Shown here piece by piece: positions 1 through 6,474 of a DNA stretch of 22,853 bases. Position numbers and translations under genes: made by a program. The DNA is from Bacteroidales bacterium UBA6408 (lineage in GTDB: Bacteria > Bacteroidota > Bacteroidia > Bacteroidales > UBA932), in assembly GCA_002439805.1 (NCBI GenBank), contig DJPQ01000012.1, positions 1 to 22,853 of the forward strand, read 5' to 3'. The notes beneath the pieces were generated by a model. It searched no databases. It worked only from the letters and a program-made list of their open reading frames with translations, and was not told where the DNA came from. Numbering within the stretch: position 1 is the stretch's first letter; each line of letters opens with the position of its first letter.

Positions 1-1
1 G

Positions 2-1774
2 ATGGACGGGGTGGTCATGAAGATGGACCAGTTCGGGGCGGTGCAGACGCTGGTGACGCTGGCGGACGGTGCGGACCCGGACGATGTCGCCGCAAAACTT
101 CTTGACAAATACTGCGGCTACTGGGACTGGTTTGACCGCGACGCCTCCAACGGCGGATTCATGTACGGCTCGTCTCTCACCCGTCTCGACAAGATTTATT
201 TCTGCAGCAGGAATGTCTTCAACCCTCTCCGCAAGGGAGACCGGAAGACGGTCGAGATTCTGCTGCTCGTGGCTCTCGTGCTGCTCGTCTCCGCCATATT
301 CAATTACATCAACCTCACCGTGGCCCAGACCGGCAAGCGTGCCAAGGAAATGGCGACGCGCCGTCTTCTCGGCGAGTCAAAGGGAGGGATTGTTCGCCGC
401 TACATCGGCGAGTCGTTCCTGTTCACGGCCGGATGCTTTGCCCTCGGCTGCCTGATTGCCCTCTGCTTCCGCCCGTGGATGGGCAGGCTGCTCACGGCGG
501 AAATTGTCCTGCGTCCGGATGCTTTTTCTGTAGGCTGCGCATTTCTGCTTCTGTGCGTCATCTCGCTGATTTCCGGCCTCCTGCCTGCCGCAATGGTGTC
601 GCGCTTCAGGCCGATTGACGTGGTGAAGGGCGATTTCCGCTTCCGCAGCAAGATGGTGTTCAGCAAGATTTTCATCGTCTGTCAGAATGTCATAAGTACC
701 GTGCTGATTGCCGTCGCGCTTACCATGACCCTCCAGATGCGCCATCTTGTCACTCTTCCGACCGGCTACAACACCGAAAACCTCATATCGTTGAAAACAT
801 GGTCACTCGGCTTCAGGAACATGGACGCGCAGGACGAACTCGCCCGCCGTCTGCGTGCCCTGCCGCAGGTGGAGACCGTCGGAATGGCGATGCAGGCTCC
901 GTTTGCCTGCGGAAGCAACGGCGTGCACGTCGAGAATGAAAAAATGTCGTGGCTTAATGTTGCCGGACTGGACTCCACGAGCTTTCGCCTTCTCGGGTTC
1001 AGGGTGTTGGAGAAATATTCCGAGCCTTTGGAGGGAACATATTGGTTTACTGAGGAGGCGAAGAGGCGCTATGGCGTGTCCGAGGAAAACAGGACTGTCG
1101 GCAAGCGCGATGACGGGACTCCGGAATATGAATGCTGCGGAATCATCGCCGACTACCGCTCGAACGATGCCTTGAGACGTCCTATGGAGGACAGCCACAA
1201 TGCCGTGCAGAACAGGACATCGATATGCTCGTGCCTAATTGTAAAGGTTATTGGCGACCGCAAGGAGGCGTTCGACGCCGTTTCTGACGTGTGGCGCGGC
1301 GTCGCCGTTGATTATCTTGGTGTCCCTAAGGCTCCGGAAATAAGCTATGTCGAAGATTTTCTGAACAGCGCCCTCACCGGGACGCGCAACACTATGTCTC
1401 TTGTGAGCACCTTCATGGTTCTGGCAATACTGATTTCTGCCCTCGGCCTCTTTGCCATGTCGGTCTATTATACCGACCAGCAGTCCCGCCAGATTGCCCT
1501 CCGCAAGATTTTCGGCTCCGATGTCCGCACCGCCGTCTGGACGCTCTCGAGGGATTTCCTCCTGATGGCGGCCGTTGCAGTCGTCATCGCCGCCCCTCTC
1601 TGCGTCTGGGCCATGCGCTACTACCTTCGTGATTTCTACAACGCCATCCCGTTCCCGTGGTGGGTCATCCCAGTCGCCGCCCTCCTGACTCTTCTCATCG
1701 CCGCCGTATCTATCTTCGGCCAGACATGGAAGTCGGCTGCGGCTAATCCTGTTGATAAATTGAAGTCGGAATAA
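2..1774 (+). CDS. FtsX/MacB-type ABC transporter permease, 5' truncated by the window edge
   Basis: This is the carboxy-terminal 590 residues of an inner-membrane permease of the FtsX/MacB class, which works with a separate ATPase to move or extract substrates at the cell envelope. Predicted membrane segments lie near residues 84-103, 138-156, 176-198 and 224-244. A soluble periplasmic-type domain follows (about 250-460), then three more segments near 466-487, 520-538 and 553-572. Intact relatives at 7.8 and 11.4 kb are 809 and 817 residues, so roughly 200 residues, including the first membrane helix, lie before the window. The ATG at position 2 is therefore probably an internal Met. The protein ends in NPVDKLKSE, almost the same tail as the permease at 7828-10257 (NPVEQLKSE), which suggests recent common ancestry. 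The transported substrate cannot be read from the sequence. The stop codon is followed one base later by an inverted-repeat element. Confidence 0.9.
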   Translation: MDGVVMKMDQFGAVQTLVTLADGADPDDVAAKLLDKYCGYWDWFDRDASNGGFMYGSSLTRLDKIYFCSRNVFNPLRKGDRKTVEILLLVALVLLVSAIFNYINLTVAQTGKRAKEMATRRLLGESKGGIVRRYIGESFLFTAGCFALGCLIALCFRPWMGRLLTAEIVLRPDAFSVGCAFLLLCVISLISGLLPAAMVSRFRPIDVVKGDFRFRSKMVFSKIFIVCQNVISTVLIAVALTMTLQMRHLVTLPTGYNTENLISLKTWSLGFRNMDAQDELARRLRALPQVETVGMAMQAPFACGSNGVHVENEKMSWLNVAGLDSTSFRLLGFRVLEKYSEPLEGTYWFTEEAKRRYGVSEENRTVGKRDDGTPEYECCGIIADYRSNDALRRPMEDSHNAVQNRTSICSCLIVKVIGDRKEAFDAVSDVWRGVAVDYLGVPKAPEISYVEDFLNSALTGTRNTMSLVSTFMVLAILISALGLFAMSVYYTDQQSRQIALRKIFGSDVRTAVWTLSRDFLLMAAVAVVIAAPLCVWAMRYYLRDFYNAIPFPWWVIPVAALLTLLIAAVSIFGQTWKSAAANPVDKLKSE

Positions 1775-1899
1775 GTAAAAGCCGCATAAAAGGCGGTCTG
1801 CTGCGTTGGACGTCTTGATGAAATCCTCACAACCATCAGGTTGCTGCGGTATTCATCCACACCGTCCGCCTTGCATCCCATCCTTTTATGCGGCTTGTA
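1775..1899 (+). repeat. Terminal-inverted-repeat element, copy A (complete, about 125 bp)
   Basis: The element starts with GTAAAAGCCGCATAAAAGG directly after the permease stop and ends near 1899 with a slightly decayed inverted copy of the same sequence (CCTTTTATGCGGCTTGTAG). The interior includes a TTGATGAAATCCTCA stretch shared with copy B (10273-10497, opposite orientation). The left end can fold alone as GCCGC/GGCGG. No coding capacity is visible. It could be a MITE-like non-autonomous mobile element or an intercistronic RNA hairpin module. Confidence 0.7.
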
Positions 1900-1950
1900 G
1901 AAACCTTCAAAAAATAACCTGCATCATCTTTTTCATTCTTTTCGGTCTAT

Positions 1951-2005
1951 ATTTCTTTTCTCATCGGTCATGTACCTCCAGTACACTCTCTCTTCCAAAA
2001 GAAAT
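1951..2005. repeat. Nested inverted repeat in the AT-rich intergenic region
   Basis: ATTTCTTTT (1951-1959) pairs with AAAAGAAAT (1997-2005). Centred inside it, TGTAC (1971-1975) pairs with GTACA (1981-1985) around a CTCCA loop. There is no adjoining T tract typical of a terminator. The function is unknown; it may be a dispersed REP-like palindrome. Confidence 0.45.
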
Positions 2006-2133
2006 CTATCCTCGAAAATAATAGAAAAATCTGGAGCAGTTTATTCTTTTCATTGTTTCTTACTCCAAGGGGTTTGGACAACTTTGATTAGTTGGAGAAA
2101 ATTTTAAATTTTTTTTTGATGTCCTATCAAGTT

Positions 2134-2149
2134 TGGCACAGTAGTTGCA
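2134..2149 (+). promoter_or_regulatory. Sigma-54 (RpoN) promoter, -24/-12
   Basis: TGGCAC (2134-2139), five bases, TTGCA (2145-2149) matches the sigma-54 consensus exactly, with the -24 GG and -12 GC ten bases apart. It points right and would start a transcript near 2160. No plus-strand gene follows for over 2.5 kb: the transcript would cross the hairpin region and then run antisense to the sensor kinase. A sigma-54 activator is encoded 1.6 kb away. It could drive a non-coding RNA or be a relic of a displaced operon. Confidence 0.65.
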
Positions 2150-2226
2150 AAATCTTTTGCTCGGTTATTAGTTTTAGTGTTATTAATTATGTGGTTAGTA
2201 TGAGGTGTCCTCGCGTGAGCGACGAC

Positions 2227-2270
2227 AGCTCATTTTTTATATACACATCAGTGTATATAAAAAATGAGCT
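2227..2270. repeat. Perfect palindrome, 20-bp arms with a 4-nt loop
   Basis: The left arm (2227-2246) starts AGCTCATTTTTTATATACAC; the right arm (2251-2270) is its exact complement; the loop is ATCA. The right arm ends in the GAGCT that begins the first three-hairpin unit. It lies about 70 bp beyond the predicted start of the sigma-54 transcript. It could act as a transcript end or a protein-binding cruciform. Confidence 0.7.
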
Positions 2271-2335
2271 CGGACTCTGACGAGTCCGTAGCCTCCTAAC
2301 CCCAGTCGGCAGAGCCGACAGCCCCTGTCAGGGGC
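2266..2335. repeat. Three-hairpin element, unit A
   Basis: Three consecutive stems: CGGACTC/GAGTCCG (2271-2288), GTCGGC/GCCGAC (2305-2319) and GCCCC/GGGGC (2321-2335). The linkers between them are shared with unit B at 2439-2504. The stems differ in sequence between the two units but stay paired, so the structure appears to be what is conserved. Confidence 0.6.
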
Positions 2336-2438
2336 ACACGACCTCCATTTCATTGCGGTCGGCGACTCCGTTCCTCCGTTTCACTCCGTCACTGCGTCGC
2401 GGCGTCTGATGCCGCCTTGCCACGGTTATCTCGCGAAT

Positions 2439-2507
2439 GAGCTCGAACCTCTGTGAGGTTCGGGCTTTCAACCCCCAGTCGCTGACGCGACAGCCCCGAG
2501 GGGCAGG
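2439..2507. repeat. Three-hairpin element, unit B, abutting the kinase stop codon
   Basis: Stems CGAACCTC/GAGGTTCG (2444-2462), GTCGC/GCGAC (2478-2491) and GCCCC/GGGGC (2493-2504) occur in the same order as in unit A, with the shared linkers AACCCC-AGTC and GACAGCCCC. The kinase stop codon (2508-2510, minus strand) lies right at its edge, so the unit is transcribed as the 3' tail of the two-component operon. The stretch between units A and B (2336-2438) shows no gene. Confidence 0.6.
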
Positions 2508-3794
2508 TTATAGTACGATTGTGAAAACCGTAGAGTCCCGGGTGCTGGAGGCTAGTTTGATGGCGCCGCCGTTGAGGCGGAGCATCTGGCGGGAAAGACT
2601 TAGGCCGACTCCGGTGCCGGCGCTGCCCTTGGTCGTGAAGAACGGGACGAAAAGCTGCTCCCGGCTTGATTCGCTGAGCGGTTCGCCGTCATTGGAGACG
2701 TTGATGACCGTGCGGTCGCGCTTGTCGATGGAGGCCGTGATGGTGATGTTTCGCGCCCCGGCCTGAACGGCGTTCTTGACGAGGTTGTTGATGACCTGCG
2801 AAATCTGTCCCTGATCGGCGTAGAGGATTATGTCGTCGGAAAGTTCAGTGTAGCTGACATGGACGGACGGCCAGTTTGTCCTGGCTATGTTCACGGCATC
2901 GGTCGCCACATCCTTGAAATAGAATGCCTTGCGGACTGGAGCGGCGATGTGCGTGAGCGAGCGGTAGGACTGAACGAAGCTGATGAGTCCTTCTGACGAC
3001 GAGGCTATGGTGCCGAGCGCCGAACGGATGTCCTCCTCGCTGTAGGCCGGCAGGTTCTGCGACAGCGCCGAACTGAGAGATGCAATCGGAGTGACCGTGT
3101 TCATGATCTCGTGCGTCAGAACCCTGATGAGCCGCGTCCATGACTCCGTCTCGTTGTCCTCCATTTCCCTGGTTATGTCATTGAAGGTCACGATCCTGAC
3201 CTCCGCCGAGTGGAGCCTTGCCGAGCACGCGCTCACAGAGAACTGAACCGTTCCCCGCTCCGACTGGAACGCCGCCTGAATCTCCGAGCCGTCCGCACTT
3301 CTGAACGCTTCCGCAAGTTCCGGCGATATGCGCTCGACTTGCCTCAGGTTCGAGATGTCCGCCATTCCTAGCAGACCCCTGGCGACGGCGTTGCTGTAAT
3401 CGACCTTGGCTCCGTCGAGTACGATGACCCCGCTCTGAACATGGTCAAGCATAAGCGCAAAATAGCGGTCGCGTTCGCGGATATCGTTCTTTTCCGCCTC
3501 AAAAATGGAACGCAGGCGGTTCAGAGAGCGGTTGAGTCGTCGGTTGCCGTGGCCGTCCTCCGAGTAGCGGAACGCAGACTCTCCGCTGCCGAGCGCATCA
3601 GACATGAAATCTATCTTGCTGATAATCCTTCTTTTGGTGAAGAACCTCGTGAGCAGGACGGCAAGAGCGACTGCAACAATCAGAATTGCCGCAAACGCAG
3701 CCTCCGGGTGATTTCCAAAGGCCTCTTTCGCCGCTCCGTCATAGGCGGACAGCGGAGCGGCCGCAGCCATATATCCCAACCTCCACATCGTCAT
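2508..3794 (-). CDS. Sensor histidine kinase partnered with the NtrC-type regulator
   Basis: This 428-residue kinase should autophosphorylate and pass phosphate to the adjacent response regulator. One membrane helix is visible near residues 32-52, with only a short segment before it, so there is little periplasmic sensor domain. A PAS-like region spans about 108-210. The phospho-acceptor is His228 in VLTHEIMN. The catalytic domain has an N box (NNLVKNAVQA, 336-345), a G1 box (NDG, 368-370), an F box (FVPFFTTK) and a G2 box (GTGVGLSLS, 393-401). All catalytic motifs look intact. The start codon overlaps the regulator stop as ATGA (3791-3794), which implies translational coupling and fixes the start. 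The weak extracytoplasmic part suggests sensing in the membrane or cytoplasm, which is an inference. Confidence 0.93.
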   Translation of the reverse strand: MTMWRLGYMAAAAPLSAYDGAAKEAFGNHPEAAFAAILIVAVALAVLLTRFFTKRRIISKIDFMSDALGSGESAFRYSEDGHGNRRLNRSLNRLRSIFEAEKNDIRERDRYFALMLDHVQSGVIVLDGAKVDYSNAVARGLLGMADISNLRQVERISPELAEAFRSADGSEIQAAFQSERGTVQFSVSACSARLHSAEVRIVTFNDITREMEDNETESWTRLIRVLTHEIMNTVTPIASLSSALSQNLPAYSEEDIRSALGTIASSSEGLISFVQSYRSLTHIAAPVRKAFYFKDVATDAVNIARTNWPSVHVSYTELSDDIILYADQGQISQVINNLVKNAVQAGARNITITASIDKRDRTVINVSNDGEPLSESSREQLFVPFFTTKGSAGTGVGLSLSRQMLRLNGGAIKLASSTRDSTVFTIVL

Positions 3795-5128
3795 ATCCCG
3801 TATTTCTTCAGTTTTGCATAAAGCGTGGGACGGCTGATATTCAGAGATTTGGCGACGAGGGATATGTTTCCTCCGAAGCGGCCCATCGCGGCACGGATGG
3901 TCTTTTCCTCGACGCTTTCCATCGTGTCGGCGGCGGATATTTCGGTGTCCTGCACATTCGCGCCGGCGCTCTCAAGTCCGAGTCCCGCGATGGTTTCCCC
4001 GTCCGCGAGAATCACGGCCTTCTCGATGCAGTTGCGCAGCTCGCGTATGTTCCCCGGCCATGCGTATGCCTCCATCTCGGCGACGGCGGCGGGTGAGAAT
4101 CCCGTCACCTGACGTCCGTATTTTCCCGCAAACTCCTCAAGAAACTGCCCGGCAAGCGGCAGAATCGCGTCCGGACGCCTTCTCAGCGGCGGCAGTTCGA
4201 GACTTATTGTGTTGAGGCGGTAGTAGAGGTCCTCGCGGAACAGCCCGTCTCGCACGAGGGCAGGCACGTCGGCGTTTGTCGCGCAGATGAGTCGGATGTC
4301 AACAGGAATGCTCCGGGTGTCGCCGACCCTCGTCACGCTGCGGCTCTGGAGCACGCGAAGCAGCTTTGCCTGCGACTGCTGCGGGATGTTGGCAATCTCG
4401 TCGAGGAAGAGCGTGCCGCCGTTCGCCTGTTCGAACTTGCCGGCATGGTCGGACTTCGCGTCCGTGAACGCGCCCTTGACGTGCCCGAACAGCTCGCTCT
4501 CGAAAAGTGTCTCGGTGATTGCCCCTGCATCCACGCAGACCATCGGCCCGGCGGAACGCCCCGAAAGCGAGTGAATCTCATGTGCGAGCACATCCTTTCC
4601 TGTTCCGTTCTCTCCGGTAATCAGCACGGTGGCGTCCGTAGCCGCGATTTTCTCCACGTCGCCGCGCAGCCTCCGCATAGCCGCGCTCTCGCCCCAGAAC
4701 ATCCTCGGCCCGTCGTCGGCCGCCTTGACCTTCGGCACGGACTTTTTCCTGTCACGTATTTCCGTAAGCGTCTCAATCAGCTTCGCGTTGTCCCATGGCT
4801 TCACGACAAAATCCTCCGCCCCGCGTTTCATTCCTTCCACCGCGAGGGCGATGTCCGCATAGGCCGTGAACAGCACCACTGCCTGCTCCGGCCGCCGTGA
4901 CTTTATTTCCGACAGCCAGAAAAGCCCCTCGTTCCCCGTGTTGATGTCCGTCCTGAAGTTCATGTCCAGAAGAATCACGTCCGGTCTCAGACTCTCCACC
5001 GTCCTCATCAGCGACACGGGCGAAGGCAGCGTCTCCACCCGCTCGAAGCACCCTCCAAGCAGTATCTTCAGCGCCTCCCGAATCCCCTGATTGTCGTCAA
5101 CGACCAATATTTTTCCCTTTTTCGCCAT
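3791..5128 (-). CDS. NtrC-family sigma-54-dependent response regulator
   Basis: This 445-residue transcriptional activator has three domains. The receiver (about 5-120) has acidic residues Asp11-Asp12, phospho-acceptor Asp55, Thr88 and Lys110. The AAA+ domain (about 143-370) has Walker A GENGTGKD (172-179), a sigma-54 contact loop GAFTDA (219-224; the usual motif is GAFTGA), Walker B TLFLDE (239-244) and the REDLYYRL arginine region (298-305). A Fis-type helix-turn-helix (about 420-442) closes the protein. By family knowledge it hydrolyses ATP to open sigma-54 promoters from upstream sites. The start at 5128 (MAKKGKILVVDD) is preferred over the upstream ATG at 5167 because it places the receiver at the N terminus. 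It is the first gene of the two-gene operon. Likely targets nearby are the ABC operon and the -24/-12 site at 2134, which is an inference. Confidence 0.94.
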   Translation of the reverse strand: MAKKGKILVVDDNQGIREALKILLGGCFERVETLPSPVSLMRTVESLRPDVILLDMNFRTDINTGNEGLFWLSEIKSRRPEQAVVLFTAYADIALAVEGMKRGAEDFVVKPWDNAKLIETLTEIRDRKKSVPKVKAADDGPRMFWGESAAMRRLRGDVEKIAATDATVLITGENGTGKDVLAHEIHSLSGRSAGPMVCVDAGAITETLFESELFGHVKGAFTDAKSDHAGKFEQANGGTLFLDEIANIPQQSQAKLLRVLQSRSVTRVGDTRSIPVDIRLICATNADVPALVRDGLFREDLYYRLNTISLELPPLRRRPDAILPLAGQFLEEFAGKYGRQVTGFSPAAVAEMEAYAWPGNIRELRNCIEKAVILADGETIAGLGLESAGANVQDTEISAADTMESVEEKTIRAAMGRFGGNISLVAKSLNISRPTLYAKLKKYGI

Positions 5129-5184
5129 AATAGCCCGCAATTTACTCTCATTTCCCCGAAAATCCAAAAGCCGAAGAACTCATT

Positions 5185-5283
5185 GCCTTGACTTTTGGAT
5201 AAAAATCGCCGATTATAGCCTTGACTTTTGGATAATTTTAGACATTTATAGCCTTGACTTTTGGATAAAACTCGTGTCTTTAT
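5185..5283. repeat. Array 1: three 18-bp cores at exact 33-bp period
   Basis: The core GCCTTGACTTTTGGATAA begins at 5185, 5218 and 5251, identical in all three, each followed by 15 bases of variable sequence. A shortened inverted match (ATCCAAAAG) lies at about 5162-5170. The array sits 57-155 bp upstream of the regulator start codon and on the 5' side of a gene remnant, so it could be an operator array for either or a relic of a mobile module. In six-frame translation it gives an 11-residue repeating peptide on each strand; I regard this as a by-product of the period. Confidence 0.75.
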
Positions 5284-5301
5284 ATTGTCTGTCAATAACT
5301 T

Positions 5302-5498
5302 GCATTAACAATGAACTTTCCCGAAAGATTACTGGTAAGGTGTACCTCTCTTATGGTCTGATTGAGGAATGTTCTACACTATTATATGCGGATTTCCTCG
5401 GAGAGTCAGGGAAAGTCTATACAACTACCCTCAAGATTAAAAGCAATGGCGTAACATTGTCCAACATTGAAGTCAGCTCTTGGACCGATATGCTGTAG
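5302..5498 (+). pseudogene. 3' remnant of an unidentified plus-strand gene
   Basis: An open frame of about 65 codons ending at TAG 5498 reads like real protein, with alternating hydrophobic and polar residues (GKVYLSYGLIEECSTLLYAD). It has no ATG start in frame; the only possible start is a GTG at 5340, which would give 52 residues. The frame runs open back through array 1, so the beginning of the gene seems to have been lost or replaced by the repeats. A terminator on the same strand follows at 5596. I do not recognise the family. Confidence 0.35.
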
Positions 5499-5523
5499 GG
5501 ATTCCCGGTCGCGAGTTCTTGTT

Positions 5524-5578
5524 GCTCTATAATCTGCGGAAAGTGCAAAATTCTGCGAGTTTCCGCAGATTATAGAGC
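5524..5578. repeat. Perfect inverted repeat, 19-bp arms with a 17-nt loop
   Basis: GCTCTATAATCTGCGGAAA (5524-5542) is exactly complementary to 5560-5578. It lies just after the gene remnant and before a terminator. No T tract follows it directly. It could be a regulatory hairpin in the 3' tail of the remnant gene or the end of a lost insertion. Confidence 0.65.
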
Positions 5579-5595
5579 GGTGTTTTGCAGCCAAT

Positions 5596-5637
5596 CCTCC
5601 CGTTTTCCACTCCGGGAGGGCGTTTAGATTTTTTTTG
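5596..5637 (+). terminator. Rho-independent-type terminator after the gene remnant
   Basis: CCTCCCG (5596-5602) pairs with CGGGAGG (5613-5619). It is followed, after GCGTTTAGA, by a run of eight or more T residues (about 5629-5636). It would end plus-strand transcription from the remnant upstream and insulate the restriction-modification genes. Confidence 0.6.
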
Positions 5638-5673
5638 TAATGGCTGCTAAGTCAACGACATATGTAGATGCGC

Positions 5674-5756
5674 TGCACCATTCCGAGATTTTTGTAAGGC
5701 TGATTTTGCACTATTCTGAGATTTTATGTGACCGGTTCTACATCATTTTGAGATTT
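5674..5756. repeat. Array 2: three diverged 18-bp cores, 33/32-bp spacing
   Basis: Related 18-mers start at 5674 (TGCACCATTCCGAGATTT), 5707 (TGCACTATTCTGAGATTT) and 5739 (TACATCATTTTGAGATTT), separated by 15 and 14 variable bases. The geometry matches array 1 but the core sequence is unrelated. The first copy recurs exactly at 7576-7593, after the methyltransferase. The array lies upstream of the endonuclease gene. Confidence 0.7.
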
Positions 5757-5804
5757 GCAATGATTAAGCAATTGTAACTAAGCTTCAAAATGCGGATAAT
5801 TTCT

Positions 5805-5812
5805 TAAATTTG
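5805..5812 (+). promoter_or_regulatory. Bacteroidota -7 box upstream of the endonuclease
   Basis: TAAATTTG fits the TAnnTTTG -7 consensus of the main Bacteroidota sigma factor and lies 22 bp before the ATG at 5835. No clear TTTG -33 box is found at the usual 19-21 bp distance, so the assignment is weak. Confidence 0.35.
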
Positions 5813-5834
5813 TCAGTTGATATTCGTTATTTGT

Positions 5835-6470
5835 ATGGAAAACAAATTTGATAGGTCAAAGCATGTCTTTTACTCAGAGGCTTTTGCCGAAATCATAAAA
5901 GACACTATTAGGTTCTTCAACGGGACTCCTGTTCATCGTCTTCCTCCGCCGGAGAATTTCATCGGTACCGGAGTGTATGCGTTGTACTATACAGGACAAT
6001 CTCCATTGTATAAGCCGTTGTATGAATTAAACAGAATGGAATTTTCCCAACCCATTTATGTCGGGAAAGCGGTACCTCGCGGTTGGAGACAGGGAAGGCT
6101 GCAAGATTCAATGAATGAACTTTACCGGAGGCTTTGTGACCATACAAGCAGTATCCGGCAGGCGAGCAATCTGATACTGGCTGATTTTCACTGTCGTTTT
6201 ATGATATTGGAAGATGCGGCAGCTGATATGATTGGCACTGTGGAGGCGGCTCTAATCCGTTACTATTTTCCGCTCTGGAACAGCACTGTCGATGGATTTG
6301 GAAATCATGATCCTGGCTCCGGACGATATGAACAGGCAGTCTCGGATTGGGATGTCCTTCATCCTGGAAGAGGCTGGGTAGAGCGATTGAGCGGGGCAGG
6401 ATTGCCAAAAGAAGAAATAGAGAAGAAGATTGCCGAGTATTTCATGGTACTTGCGGAGAGGAGGAAGTGA
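5835..6470 (+). CDS. Eco29kI-like type II restriction endonuclease (GIY-YIG fold)
   Basis: This 211-residue protein should cut unmethylated double-stranded DNA at a specific site. The GIY-YIG nuclease core is complete: GVY with Tyr48, PIYVG with Tyr75, Arg99 and His103 in RRLCDH, metal-binding Glu137, and Asn149 in FPLWN. The 4-34-12 spacing from Arg to His to Glu to Asn equals that of Eco29kI as I remember it (R104, H108, E142, N154), and the length is close to Eco29kI (about 214). Eco29kI cuts CCGCGG, so that site is the first guess, but specificity is not readable with certainty. The ATG at 5835 is chosen over an upstream TTG at 5817. The methyltransferase starts four bases after its stop, so the pair is one operon. 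Array 2 and the -7 box lie upstream. Confidence 0.9.
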   Translation: MENKFDRSKHVFYSEAFAEIIKDTIRFFNGTPVHRLPPPENFIGTGVYALYYTGQSPLYKPLYELNRMEFSQPIYVGKAVPRGWRQGRLQDSMNELYRRLCDHTSSIRQASNLILADFHCRFMILEDAAADMIGTVEAALIRYYFPLWNSTVDGFGNHDPGSGRYEQAVSDWDVLHPGRGWVERLSGAGLPKEEIEKKIAEYFMVLAERRK

Positions 6471-6474
6471 CGGT

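Noticed and set aside
5068..5295. Minus-strand 75-codon frame with a repeating LSKSQGY peptide
   Set aside because: The peptide repeat follows from the 33-bp DNA period, the plus strand gives another repeating peptide, and the frame overlaps the regulator start; DNA-level repeats explain it better.
5185..5756. CRISPR array
   Set aside because: Repeats of 18 bp with 15-bp spacers and three units are too short, array 2 cores are diverged, and no cas gene is present.
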